A DNA stretch of 20,472 bases from positions 1 to 20,472 of IMG/VR virus record IMGVR_UViG_3300029892_000023; one strand, 5' to 3'. The stretch is from a virus. The notes below the pieces were generated by a model. The model saw only the letters and a program-made list of their open reading frames with translations, made no database searches and was not told the origin of the DNA. The position numbers were made by a program, and so were the translations under genes. Of this stretch, positions 6,656-13,482 are shown piece by piece; within the stretch, counting starts at the first letter, position 1; the number at the start of each line of letters is the position of its first letter.

Positions 6656-8046
6656 CCCGGCAAGCCTTCACCCCACGCGAGTACCAGCAGCCGGTCATCG
6701 ACCACATTCTCGACGTGTCGCGCGACGCCGTGTGGGCCGGCATGGGCATGGGCAAGACTGTGTCCGCGCTGACCGCGCTCGACATCCTTGAAATCACCGA
6801 GCCCGGCCCGGCCTTGGTACTGGCCCCGCTGCGCGTGGCCGCGAGCACCTGGCCGGACGAGGCGACGAAGTGGGCGCACTTGCGCAACGTCGAGGTGTCG
6901 GCCGTCGTCGGCACGCCCGAGGAACGGCGCGCCGCACTCAAGCGGCCGGCGACGATCTACGCCACCAACTACGACAACCTGCCGTGGCTGGTCGAGCACT
7001 TCGGCGACAAGTGGCCGTTCCGCAAAGTGGTGGCCGACGAGAGCACGAAGCTAAAGTCCTTCCGCCTGCGGCAGGGCGGGGTGCGTGCGCAGTCGCTTGC
7101 CCGTGTCGCTCATTGCAAGGTCGACCGTTTCATCGAACTGACCGGCACGCCCAGCCCCAACGGGTTGCAGGACTTGTGGGGGCAGGCGTGGTTCCTCGAC
7201 AAGGGCGTGCGCCTGGGGCGCAGCTTCGAAGCATTCAAGGCCCGGTGGTTCCAGTCCATCCAGGTGGGCAACGACCGCCACGCCGTGCGCCTTGAACCGC
7301 TGCCGTTCGCCCAGGAGCAGATCGAGGACCGCATGCGCGACCTGTGCCTGTCGCTCGACGCGCGCGACTACTTCGACATTTCCCAGCCCATCGTCAACGT
7401 CATCCGCGTGGAACTGCCGGCCAAGGCCCGACGCCTCTACAAGGACATGGAACGGGAAATGTTCCTCGCGCTGGAATGCGGCACCGAGGTGGAAGCCTTC
7501 AACGCGGCGAGCAAGACCATCAAGTGCCTGCAACTCGCCAACGGCGCGATCTACACCGACGACATGTGCAGCGCCTTCGCCGAGATTCACGACGCCAAGC
7601 TGCAAGCGCTTGAGGACGTGGTCGAGGAAGCGGCCGGCATGCCGGTGCTGGTGGCCTACCACTTCAAGAGTGACCTCGCCCGCCTGCAGCGTGCCTTCCC
7701 CAAGGGCCGCACCCTGGACAAAGACCCGCAAACCATCCGCGACTGGAACGCCGGGAAGATCCCGGTCTTGTTCGCCCACCCGGCCAGTGCCGGCCACGGC
7801 CTGAACTTGCAGGACGGCGGCAACATCCTGGCCTTCTTCGGCCACTGGTGGGACTTGGAGCAGTTCCAGCAAATCATCGAGCGCATCGGCCCCACGCGCC
7901 AGGCGCAAGCCGGGCACGACCGCCCGGTATTCATCCACCACATCGTCGCCGCCGACACCGTGGACGAGCTTGTGATAGCCCGCCGCGAATCGAAGCGCGA
8001 GGTGCAAGACCTATTACTTGAAGCCATGAAGAGGAAACAACGATGA
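6652..8046 (+). CDS. SNF2-like superfamily 2 helicase/ATPase
   Basis: This 464-residue SF2 protein has REYQQ (Q-type motif, 9-13), Walker A GMGMGKT (30-36), motif Ia LVLAPLRVAAS, motif II ADEST (D129, E130), motif III TGTPSPN (164-170) and C-terminal helicase segments (LVAYHFKSDLARLQ, ASAGHGLNLQDGG). The motif VI region is QQIIERIGPTRQAQAG. The last part differs from the canonical QxxxRxxRxGQ, but the Arg residues are retained. Phage SNF2-like helicases occur in replication modules. It is probably the phage replicative or branch-migrating motor, as no DnaB-type helicase is seen here. The start at 6652 is used because it overlaps the upstream stop and precedes the Q motif. An in-frame extension to 6490 overlaps another gene. 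Confidence 0.9.
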   Translation: MTRQAFTPREYQQPVIDHILDVSRDAVWAGMGMGKTVSALTALDILEITEPGPALVLAPLRVAASTWPDEATKWAHLRNVEVSAVVGTPEERRAALKRPATIYATNYDNLPWLVEHFGDKWPFRKVVADESTKLKSFRLRQGGVRAQSLARVAHCKVDRFIELTGTPSPNGLQDLWGQAWFLDKGVRLGRSFEAFKARWFQSIQVGNDRHAVRLEPLPFAQEQIEDRMRDLCLSLDARDYFDISQPIVNVIRVELPAKARRLYKDMEREMFLALECGTEVEAFNAASKTIKCLQLANGAIYTDDMCSAFAEIHDAKLQALEDVVEEAAGMPVLVAYHFKSDLARLQRAFPKGRTLDKDPQTIRDWNAGKIPVLFAHPASAGHGLNLQDGGNILAFFGHWWDLEQFQQIIERIGPTRQAQAGHDRPVFIHHIVAADTVDELVIARRESKREVQDLLLEAMKRKQR

Positions 8047-8288
8047 GCGAAGACCGACCCGAGTACGCCGCAGCCCTCACCACCCAGGTGGGCGGCAATC
8101 ATTACAAGGACATGGCTATCCAGCCGGTCGAGTACATCCACAAGAACGGCATCGGCTATTTCGAGGGCTGCGTCATCAAGTACGTGAGCCGGTGGCGCAA
8201 GAAGAACGGCGTCGAGGACTTGAAGAAGGCCCGCCACTTTCTCGACCTGCTGATCGAATTCGAGGACACGCAGCGAGGTGGTCTGTAA
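8043..8288 (+). CDS. DUF3310 family protein
   Basis: This 81-residue protein contains QVGGNHYKDMAIQPVEYIHK, the hallmark start of DUF3310, followed by GYFEGCVIKYVSRWRKKNG and DLKKARHFLDLLIE. These small proteins are common in phage nucleotide or replication modules, sometimes fused to nucleotide kinases; the activity is not established. ATGA overlap with the helicase stop. Confidence 0.9.
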   Translation: MSEDRPEYAAALTTQVGGNHYKDMAIQPVEYIHKNGIGYFEGCVIKYVSRWRKKNGVEDLKKARHFLDLLIEFEDTQRGGL

Positions 8289-8479
8289 TGCCCGACGAAA
8301 TCGACCTCGCCCAGGAGCGCGAACACATCGCCACCAACTCGGCCGTCAATGACGTGCGCGAGAAGGCCGCCCGCATCGAGCCCGGCGTACCGGGCGACTG
8401 CGATCTGTGCGGCGAGTGGTCGGCCCGACTGATTCGCGGGGCCTGCGCCCCGTGCCGTGACAGGTACAAGCTGCCATGA
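8288..8479 (+). CDS. TraR/DksA-like C4 zinc-finger protein, 63 aa
   Basis: The ATG shares one base with the preceding TAA (TAATG). The C-terminal half has CDLCGEWSARLIRGACAPCR, a CxxC...CxxC zinc finger typical of phage TraR/DksA proteins. The N-terminal half is helical and charged. TraR proteins bind RNA polymerase in the secondary channel and mimic DksA-ppGpp. Here the coiled-coil part is short, so it may instead be a generic small zinc-finger protein. Confidence 0.75.
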   Translation: MPDEIDLAQEREHIATNSAVNDVREKAARIEPGVPGDCDLCGEWSARLIRGACAPCRDRYKLP

Positions 8480-8712
8480 GTGAAACCGAATTTTTGACCG
8501 CCGACGAACTGGCCGAGGTGACAGGCTACAAGCACGTCGCCAGCCAGCGCGAGTGGCTGGACAAGAACGGGTGGCCTTACGTGGTGAATGCCTCGGGCCG
8601 CCCCATCGTGGGCCGCTGGGCTGCGCGCATGCGCCTGGCCGGGGTGCAACCGACCGCCACCGGCACGGGCATGCAGCCCGCCGGCCGACCCAACTTTGCC
8701 GCTTTGGATTAA
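8476..8712 (+). CDS. DUF4224 family, excisionase-like protein
   Basis: This 78-residue protein opens with FLTADELAEVTGYKHVASQR, then WLDKNGWPYVVNASGRPIVG: the pattern of DUF4224, a helix-turn-helix-like family found directly upstream of phage integrases. Placement seven bases before the integrase gene supports a role as recombination directionality factor or integrase-associated DNA-binding protein. It could bind the repeated sites near the attachment region; this is inference. Confidence 0.8.
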   Translation: MSETEFLTADELAEVTGYKHVASQREWLDKNGWPYVVNASGRPIVGRWAARMRLAGVQPTATGTGMQPAGRPNFAALD

Positions 8713-8718
8713 GCTGTC

Positions 8719-9783
8719 ATGATGCGCCCGAAGTCAAACCACCGCGACTTGCCGCCCAGGATGCTGCGCCGCGTGCGCACGCTGAAAAGCGGCAAGGTTT
8801 GGGAATCCTTCTACTACAACGGCCGCGACGCCACCGGGCGCCGGGTCGAGATTCCGCTCGGGCACGATCTAAACGAGGCCAAGCGCAAGTGGGCCGAGTT
8901 GGAATGTCGCGAGGCGCCAGCAGAAACCGGCCTGATGCGGTTCGTGTTCGACCGCTACGAGCGCGACATCATCCCCACCAAGGCGCCCAAGACGCAGAAG
9001 GACAACCTCGGGTGCCTGGCGATGCTGCGCAAGGTATTCGACGCCGTGGGCATCGACACTATCACCCCGCAATATGTTGCGCAGTACCGTGACAAGCGAG
9101 GCGCCAAGGCCCCGGTTCGGGCCAACCGTGAAATCGCGCTGCTTTCCCATGTGTGGAACATGGCCCGCGAGTGGGGCTATACAGCCAAGGAAAACCCGGT
9201 CAAGGGCGTGCGCAAGAACAAGGAAAAGCCCCGCGACTTCTACGCCGACGACGCCGTGTGGTCCGCCGTATATGCCGCCGCGTGCGTCGAGTTGCAGGAC
9301 GCCATGGATTTGAACTACCTCACCGGCCAGCGTCCGGCCGACGTGCTCAAGATGCGCCTCGCCGACATCAAGGACGGCGCCATCGAGGTGCAGCAGAACA
9401 AGACCAAGAAGAAATTGCGCATCCTGCTGGACGATGAAGGCGCGCGCACCGAGTTGGGCAAGGTCATCGACCGTATCAAGGGCCGTGAGCGCAAGGTGGC
9501 AAGCCTGTTCCTGATTGCCACGCCGGCCGGCAAGGCGCTGAACCAATGGACGCTGCGCACCCGGTTTGACGACGCGCGGGCCGATGCCGCCAAGGTGGCC
9601 GCCGAAGCCGGCGACGAGCAACTGGCCGTCAGAATCCGCGCCTTCCAGTTCCGCGACATCCGGCCCAAGGCCGCGTCGGAAATGGACCTCGAACACGCCA
9701 GCAAGCTGCTGGGCCACACCGAGCAGGAGATAACCGAGAAGGTCTATCGTCGGGTGGGCGAAACCGTGAAGCCGACCAAATGA
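8719..9783 (+). CDS. int: Tyrosine recombinase (phage integrase)
   Basis: In this 354-residue integrase the catalytic domain shows TGQRPADVLKM (box I Arg, R205), a Lys-rich beta-hairpin QNKTKKK (~227-232), FQFRDIRPKAAS (box II with R315; the usual His is replaced by R312) and LLGHTEQEITEKVY (H333, nucleophile Y343). The N-terminal ~70 residues have an AP2-like arm-binding look (GKVWESFYYNGRDATGRRVE). It catalyses site-specific integration and excision. It lies 33 bases from a tRNA-Ser gene, the probable attachment site, with an excisionase-like gene just upstream. ATGATG at 8719-8724 leaves the exact start uncertain by one codon or more. Confidence 0.95.
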   Translation: MMRPKSNHRDLPPRMLRRVRTLKSGKVWESFYYNGRDATGRRVEIPLGHDLNEAKRKWAELECREAPAETGLMRFVFDRYERDIIPTKAPKTQKDNLGCLAMLRKVFDAVGIDTITPQYVAQYRDKRGAKAPVRANREIALLSHVWNMAREWGYTAKENPVKGVRKNKEKPRDFYADDAVWSAVYAAACVELQDAMDLNYLTGQRPADVLKMRLADIKDGAIEVQQNKTKKKLRILLDDEGARTELGKVIDRIKGRERKVASLFLIATPAGKALNQWTLRTRFDDARADAAKVAAEAGDEQLAVRIRAFQFRDIRPKAASEMDLEHASKLLGHTEQEITEKVYRRVGETVKPTK

Positions 9784-9810
9784 AAACGGCCCCATGCTCG
9801 GGGCCGTTTT
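9783..9810. terminator. Bidirectional intrinsic terminator after the integrase
   Basis: An 11-bp perfect stem (9783-9793 with 9800-9810) has a 6-nt loop, with A4 at the 5' side and T4 at the 3' side. It can therefore terminate transcription from either strand. It overlaps the last base of the integrase stop codon and separates the early operon from the tRNA. Confidence 0.88.
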
Positions 9811-9816
9811 CGCACC

Positions 9817-9907
9817 TGGCGGAAGCGGTGAGATTCGAACTCACGGAGGGGTATCAGCCCTCGGTGCTTTTCAAGAGCACTGCCTTAAACCACTCGGCCA
9901 CGCTTCC
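9817..9907 (-). tRNA. tRNA-Ser, anticodon UGA, complete with CCA
   Basis: On the minus strand this is a full 91-nt class II tRNA. Acceptor stem GGAAGCG pairs with CGCTTCC, discriminator G plus encoded CCA; D arm GCC...GGC; anticodon stem GTGCT/AGCAC with loop CTTGAAA (TGA); long variable arm GAGGG/CCCTC; T arm GTGAG/CTCAC with loop TTCGAAT. Every stem is perfect, so it looks functional. Beside an integrase it is the likely attachment locus. Its presence as a whole gene with phage genes on both sides is unusual. Confidence 0.95.
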
Positions 9908-9932
9908 AATTCTGCCCGCCGCCCCGTGGGGG

Positions 9933-10143
9933 TTGCGGAAATGATTTCCGCAAGTTGCGGAAACGATCAAGAAAAACCCTTATAAATCAACGCGCTCGGA
10001 GGCTATGCAACTGCTTTCAAGTCCTCGGAGTAAATGAGGAAAATCAACAGGTTAGAAGCAAATCATTTCCGCAACCCGCTATGATTTGAGTATTCTAACC
10101 CGTTGATTATGCGTTAGGCTATAGGGTACATGCGGAAACGATT
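9933..10143. repeat. Five copies of a TTGCGGAAAYGATT motif in both orientations
   Basis: Copies are at 9933-9946 (+), 9940-9953 (-), 9955-9968 (+), 10061-10074 (-) and 10130-10143 (+). The core TGCGGAAA is invariant. The first two overlap head to head, forming a perfect 10-bp-arm palindrome (9933-9953) with one central base; the third follows directly. Copy number, mixed orientation and placement beside int and the tRNA fit binding sites for integrase, excisionase or a repressor. Confidence 0.85.
10042..10108. repeat. 67-bp nested inverted repeat
   Basis: The outer arms 10042-10057 and 10093-10108 match at 15 of 16 positions. Inner arms 10059-10066 (CAAATCAT) and 10081-10088 (ATGATTTG) match perfectly. 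One copy of the TTGCGGAAA motif lies in the loop side. The structure could be a cruciform, a protein-binding dyad or part of the attachment site. It ends about 50 bases upstream of the small membrane-protein gene. Confidence 0.8.
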
Positions 10144-10157
10144 TTGAGGGGTTCGCC

Positions 10158-10298
10158 ATGACGAAAGAGCACAAGGTACTTGCAGGCATCGCCGCCCTGA
10201 TTGGGCTGTTCTTTGCTCTCGGATGGGACGCCATGGCCTACCTGGCGTGCGCAGCTTTCGGGCTGTACGCCGGCCGGGACGTTTTCCGCGAAGCATAG
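10158..10298 (+). CDS. Small membrane protein, 46 aa, alone on the + strand
   Basis: The ATG at 10158 has a good GAGGGG six bases upstream. The product begins MTKEHKVLAGIAALIGLFFA and has two hydrophobic stretches (about residues 7-23 and 25-39) with a charged C-terminus (AGRDVFREA). It lies between the repeat-rich region and the convergent lysis operon. Such solitary genes near the attachment region of temperate phages are often lysogeny-expressed (superinfection exclusion or host modification). No homology is recognised, so function is open; a holin-like role is another option. Confidence 0.65.
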   Translation: MTKEHKVLAGIAALIGLFFALGWDAMAYLACAAFGLYAGRDVFREA

Positions 10299-10338
10299 CG
10301 GCGAAGGCGGGCCGCGTAGGTGCGCAAGATCCCTGCCT

Positions 10339-10773
10339 TCACTTGGTCGCCCTCTTCAACTTCTCCCAGGTGCGTGCGCCTGCAATGCCCAGCATGCCAG
10401 TGATGAGAACCATGAGGGCCTCGACATCGAGCAGCGGAGGCGGGTTCAAATTGGCCGCGATCCAGCCGGCGGCCTGCATGCCGTTCCAACCCCACACCAG
10501 CAGCGGGTAGAGGATGAACTGATAGGCCAAGGCGATGACACTGACCCAGCCCACCGCCGGGCGCCAGCCGGCCACGAACACACTGGCGTGCCGGGCCTCT
10601 TCCTTGTTGACCTCAAGCTGTCCGCCCAGCCGTTCGGATTCCGCGCGGTAGGCTTCCGTCTCGGCCTTGAGCCCTTCAATTTGCAGCTTCGCCCGTTCCT
10701 CGTCGGAAGTGAAGAGGCTGTCCGCCACCTTCCCCACGGTGTCGATGATGCCGCCGATAAGCAGGGGGTTCAT
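10339..10773 (-). CDS. Phage holin of the 3-TM (Holin_3TMs) type
   Basis: This 144-residue protein has an N-terminal MNPLLIGGIIDTVGKVADSL, a charged helical linker (residues ~23-60) and hydrophobic segments VFVAGWRPAVGWVSVIALAY and FILYPLLVWGW, with a third near the C-terminus (ALMVLITGMLGIAG). The GWRPAVGW motif is typical of 3-TM holin family proteins. It controls timing of lysis by permeabilising the inner membrane. Its start overlaps the endolysin stop (ATGA), giving a classic lysis pair; it is the last gene of the late operon. Confidence 0.88.
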   Translation of the reverse strand: MNPLLIGGIIDTVGKVADSLFTSDEERAKLQIEGLKAETEAYRAESERLGGQLEVNKEEARHASVFVAGWRPAVGWVSVIALAYQFILYPLLVWGWNGMQAAGWIAANLNPPPLLDVEALMVLITGMLGIAGARTWEKLKRATK

Positions 10774-11276
10774 GCTGCCTCCCGAAGTGTGCGATTGATC
10801 CAGCCCAGCAGGAATTTTTGCTGGGTGCGGTCCTTGGTCACGATGTCACGGTACCGGGCCAGCTTCGCCAGGGCGTAGGCCAGCGCGAATTTATCTGGGT
10901 CCATGGTGTTGAGCGCGGCCAGGGTCTTGGGGCCGATCTTGCCGTCCGGCGTGGCGCCGCTCACGATCTGCGCCAGGCGCACCGCCGTGGCGACGCCGGT
11001 ATTCACGGCGAAGTCGAACACGTTGCGCGCCACCACCTGGTTGGTGATGTTGTCGCCGCGAATCGGCGTCCAGAAGTTCATCCGGTAGAACTGGCGCACC
11101 AGTTCGGTGTCGGGAATGTCGCCCGCGTCGATGGCGGCCCAGCCCGGCCAGTGTGGGTGGAAGTTGCGGGCGATGCCGGCGTAGGTCATGCCGCCCCGGT
11201 CGCCCTCAACGGTGTGCAGTTTGTAGCCGCCCTCGTTCCGAATCATGGACTCGAAGGCTTGCAGGAAATCGGCCAT
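10770..11276 (-). CDS. Endolysin, glycosyl hydrolase family 108 (N-acetylmuramidase-like)
   Basis: This 168-residue enzyme has the GH108 signature EGGY (catalytic E15) in FESMIRNEGGYKL, then DRGGMTYAGIARNFHP and a C-terminal peptidoglycan-binding domain of the PG_binding_3 type (ATPDGKIGPKTLAALN). No signal peptide or N-terminal membrane anchor is visible, so it depends on a holin for release, consistent with the adjacent holin gene. It cleaves the peptidoglycan glycan strand at lysis. Family assignment is confident; exact bond specificity is inferred. Confidence 0.93.
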   Translation of the reverse strand: MADFLQAFESMIRNEGGYKLHTVEGDRGGMTYAGIARNFHPHWPGWAAIDAGDIPDTELVRQFYRMNFWTPIRGDNITNQVVARNVFDFAVNTGVATAVRLAQIVSGATPDGKIGPKTLAALNTMDPDKFALAYALAKLARYRDIVTKDRTQQKFLLGWINRTLREAA

Positions 11277-11277
11277 A

Positions 11278-11535
11278 TCAATGCCCCCCTACCTTGGAAA
11301 CGATACCGGCCCACATGGCGGCCATGGCCGCAGCAGCGATAACGCCCATCACGGCGAGAAGCCCGTGGTCGGCGGCCTTACGCATGCGCTTGCCGAAGCG
11401 CAAGTCCTCGCGGAATTCCTCGACCGACTCGGGCTTATCGACATCGACGCCGAGAATGGCAAACACTTTCTTGACGGCTCGGTCGGCGGCTTCTTGGCAT
11501 GTGTCGTCGTGGCAACGGCGGTTCAGTTCTTGCAT
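11278..11535 (-). CDS. Small phage membrane protein (possible holin or lysis accessory), 85 aa
   Basis: GGGGAG precedes the ATG. The N-terminal half is charged with two Cys (NRRCHDDTCQEAADRAVKK), followed by an ILGVDVDKPESVEEFREDLR segment and one C-terminal transmembrane stretch (HGLLAVMGVIAAAAMAAMWA). The pattern resembles a family of small phage proteins found immediately upstream of GH108 endolysins (DUF6127-like; from memory, unsure). An N-in anchored lysis regulator is plausible. Confidence 0.75.
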   Translation of the reverse strand: MQELNRRCHDDTCQEAADRAVKKVFAILGVDVDKPESVEEFREDLRFGKRMRKAADHGLLAVMGVIAAAAMAAMWAGIVSKVGGH

Positions 11536-11549
11536 TTCTTCTCCCCTGG

Positions 11550-11885
11550 TTAGCAGTGATCCCCGGTCGGATCGAATACATCGAGCAGATGCTCACAAAT
11601 GAAAGTGGCGAGGCGGTTGCGCCATCCTGTGTCGGTGCGCTTGTATCGAATCAGCCGCGCCGTGACCAATGCCTCGCGCGGCCAGTCGAGAAATACCAGC
11701 GGCGCGATGAATAGGTTGGCGGCCACGTCCATGAGATAACCGAAGCCCACCACGGGCAGCGCCAGCACCTTGTTGAGCCCCACTAGGCGCTGCGATAGGT
11801 GCGCGCGATAGATGCCCATGACGAGCACGTAGGCGCACCAAAAGGCGTACAGGTAAGCGAGCATCGAGAACAGAACAAGGCTCAT
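11550..11885 (-). CDS. Phage membrane protein, 111 aa, with conserved C-terminal FDP-x-G-x-HC
   Basis: The start at 11885 overlaps the upstream TGA (ATGA), which favours it over a longer frame reaching 11999. Hydrophobic segments SLVLFSMLAYLYAFWCAYVL and VLALPVVGFGYLMDVAANLF suggest two membrane spans. A basic region (TARLIRYKRTDTGWRNRLAT) and the end ICEHLLDVFDPTGDHC follow. This type of protein is recurrent next to phage lysis genes; function unknown. No lipobox or spanin-like signal is evident. Confidence 0.75.
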   Translation of the reverse strand: MSLVLFSMLAYLYAFWCAYVLVMGIYRAHLSQRLVGLNKVLALPVVGFGYLMDVAANLFIAPLVFLDWPREALVTARLIRYKRTDTGWRNRLATFICEHLLDVFDPTGDHC

Positions 11886-12361
11886 AGCTTGGCCCCCTCG
11901 GTGAAGAGGTCGTCGAGTTGGGCACTGGTCCAGCCGAACGCGGCCGACAGTGCAGCCGCCAGGGGCGAGTCCCGGCGCACTTCCTGGGCGTATTCCCATT
12001 CGATGCGGGCCGCGTCGCCCTCGGTGCCGGGCATGTTGGCCACGGCGGTATTGACCTGGGCCAGCAGGCCGGCGCCGAGCAGCGCGAGGCGAGCCTGCCG
12101 CATGGTCACGACCTCGGGCACGGCAACAACCGCCGGCACATATTCGGGCAATGCCGGCGGCTGCGCGTCCGGGAAGTCGGCGCGGGTGAAGTTAAAGCGC
12201 TCGATGGTCGAGTTGTCCTCGATGGCGACCCAGGCTTGCGCCGTGTCGTCCTTTTCCAAGCGCCACAAAGTACCCGCCAGCAGGGCCATGAAGGCGACGT
12301 GCTCGGGCGTGCCGGCAATCGCGTCCAAGTCCTCGCGGGTGTTAATGGAGGGCAATCCCAT
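11882..12361 (-). CDS. Hypothetical tail-fibre-associated protein, 159 aa
   Basis: The C-terminal third (MRQARLALLGAGLLAQVNTA, then RIEWEYAQEVRRDSPL) resembles a common phage module encoded next to tail fibres and often annotated as fibre assembly or XkdW-like. The N-terminal part (DLDAIAGTPEHVAFMALLAG) occurs in related proteins. The first 20 bases overlap the 3' end of the reverse-transcriptase gene, so the two may be translationally coupled. It could be a chaperone for the receptor-binding protein, but that is inference. Confidence 0.75.
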   Translation of the reverse strand: MGLPSINTREDLDAIAGTPEHVAFMALLAGTLWRLEKDDTAQAWVAIEDNSTIERFNFTRADFPDAQPPALPEYVPAVVAVPEVVTMRQARLALLGAGLLAQVNTAVANMPGTEGDAARIEWEYAQEVRRDSPLAAALSAAFGWTSAQLDDLFTEGAKL

Positions 12362-13328
12362 GTCGATTCTCCAGCCAGGTAAAAAGGTGATTGGCGTCGG
12401 CCCACATCGCGTGGCCGGACCATGAGGCGAGAAACTTTTGCAGCCCCTCGTCCTCGCCGTGTTTGATGAAGTTGGCGACCTTGCGCTTGGCGCGGGTCAC
12501 AGAGTCTTTGCGCAGCAGCTTGTGGCTGGGCCAGATGCGATAGCCCAGGAAGTTGATGCCGCGCGAAATCGGGGCAACCTGCCAATGGCTGATGCGCAGT
12601 TTCAGGTGCTCGGCGGCGAAGTCGCGCAGGTTGTAGAACACCTGGCGCAGTTCCTCAGGGTCGTCGCCCAGCACCACGATGTCGTCCATGTAGCGCGCCC
12701 AATGGCGCCGCTTGAGGTCGTGCTGCAGGAACTGGTCGACGGCGTTGCCGTAGATGTTGGCGAACAGTTGCGAGGTCAGGCTCCCGATGGGAATGCCGAC
12801 GCCTTCCTCGGGCAGCATTTCGCGCAGCAGCCGGCGCGTGGCCGCGCAGTGGATTTTCTTGTCGAGCATCCGGTACAGGGCCGCGTGCTCGACGCTCGGA
12901 AAGAACTTCGAGAAATCCGACTTCATGAAGTGGGTCGCCTTGGTGCGGCGCAATTCGGCCTGCACATGACGGACACCCGCGTGCGTCCCTTTGCCGGGGC
13001 GGCAGGCGAAGGTATAGGGCAGCATGCCGGCCTCGAAGATGGGCGCGATGATGTTGCAGGTAGCGTGCTGCACCAGGCGGTCCTTGAAGTCCAGGGCGGA
13101 AATCATCCGGGCCTTGGGCTCGTAAATCAGGAACTCCCGATAGGGGCCGCGCTTGTAGCTGCCATCCAGCAATTCAGCCTGCACGGCCAGCAGATTGGCG
13201 AGGTCGTATTCCTTGAATTCCAGATAACCCCACGTCCGGCGCTTGCCGTTGGAGGTCTTGCGGTAGGCGTCGACCAGGTTGTCCCACGCTGCGATCTGCT
13301 GGATTAAATTTCTGTTGCGTTTGCTCAT
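12342..13328 (-). CDS. brt: Diversity-generating retroelement reverse transcriptase
   Basis: This 328-residue RT has the catalytic YMDD at 213-216, the first palm Asp in KSDFSKFFPS (D138) and the DGR-typical IGSLTSQ (181-187) in place of the QG-x-x-x-SP of group II intron RTs. It also has RPGKGTH (110-116) and LGYRIWP (261-267). No maturase, endonuclease or RNase H domain is present. It copies the template-repeat RNA into adenine-mutated cDNA that replaces the variable repeat in the tail-tip gene. The ATG at 13328 is preferred: the frame stays open upstream to 13961, but that stretch runs through the TR and the avd gene and has no RT homology. The SD before this ATG is weak. Confidence 0.96.
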   Translation of the reverse strand: MSKRNRNLIQQIAAWDNLVDAYRKTSNGKRRTWGYLEFKEYDLANLLAVQAELLDGSYKRGPYREFLIYEPKARMISALDFKDRLVQHATCNIIAPIFEAGMLPYTFACRPGKGTHAGVRHVQAELRRTKATHFMKSDFSKFFPSVEHAALYRMLDKKIHCAATRRLLREMLPEEGVGIPIGSLTSQLFANIYGNAVDQFLQHDLKRRHWARYMDDIVVLGDDPEELRQVFYNLRDFAAEHLKLRISHWQVAPISRGINFLGYRIWPSHKLLRKDSVTRAKRKVANFIKHGEDEGLQKFLASWSGHAMWADANHLFTWLENRHGIALH

Positions 13329-13482
13329 GAAAGAAGTCGGCCGCGCCTTTCCATTTTCAGTAATCAGCGCTCTACCGAACCGCGAAACGTATTTGCCGAA
13401 GCAGGACAAAACCGGCTGACCACCTTCGATAACCGAAAGGTCGGCCTGCCAAGCCGTAGCATTGACAGAGCGGGAAGATAAA
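13329..13482 (-). other. Spacer between TR and RT gene, probable 3' part of the template RNA
   Basis: These 154 bases have no gene in the sense direction. In BPP-1 the corresponding ~140-nt spacer is part of the structured template RNA that binds the RT-Avd complex and supplies the cDNA priming site. Here a stem-loop is possible near 13423-13445 (ACCTTTCG against CGAAGGT, one bulge). The role is by analogy; the sequence shows only position and length. Confidence 0.55.

Larger units (their letters stand above)
9908..10157. promoter_or_regulatory. Repeat-dense non-coding region, probable attP arm/operator region
   Basis: These 250 bases hold no convincing gene and are richer in A/T than the flanks. 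They contain five copies of a 14-bp motif, a 67-bp dyad, and short direct repeats (CTCGGAG at 9995 and 10024; AAATCAAC at 9984 and 10041). Integrase arm sites, repressor operators or an origin are the main options. A promoter for the + strand gene at 10158 must lie here, but no clear -10/-35 pair was found. Confidence 0.6.

Noticed and set aside
7051-8007. 318-codon minus-strand frame opposite the helicase
   Set aside because: Shadow of the helicase frame; no domain or start signal.
8869-9795. 308-codon minus-strand frame opposite the integrase
   Set aside because: Integrase motifs R205, R315, H333 and Y343 are on the + strand; the antisense frame is not protein-like.
10103-10131. Promoter with TTGATT as -35 and downstream TA-rich bases as -10
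   Set aside because: No hexamer at 16-18 bp spacing resembles TATAAT well enough to call.
12438-13307. 289-codon + strand frame opposite the reverse transcriptase
   Set aside because: Runs antisense to an RT with YMDD and IGSLTSQ motifs.
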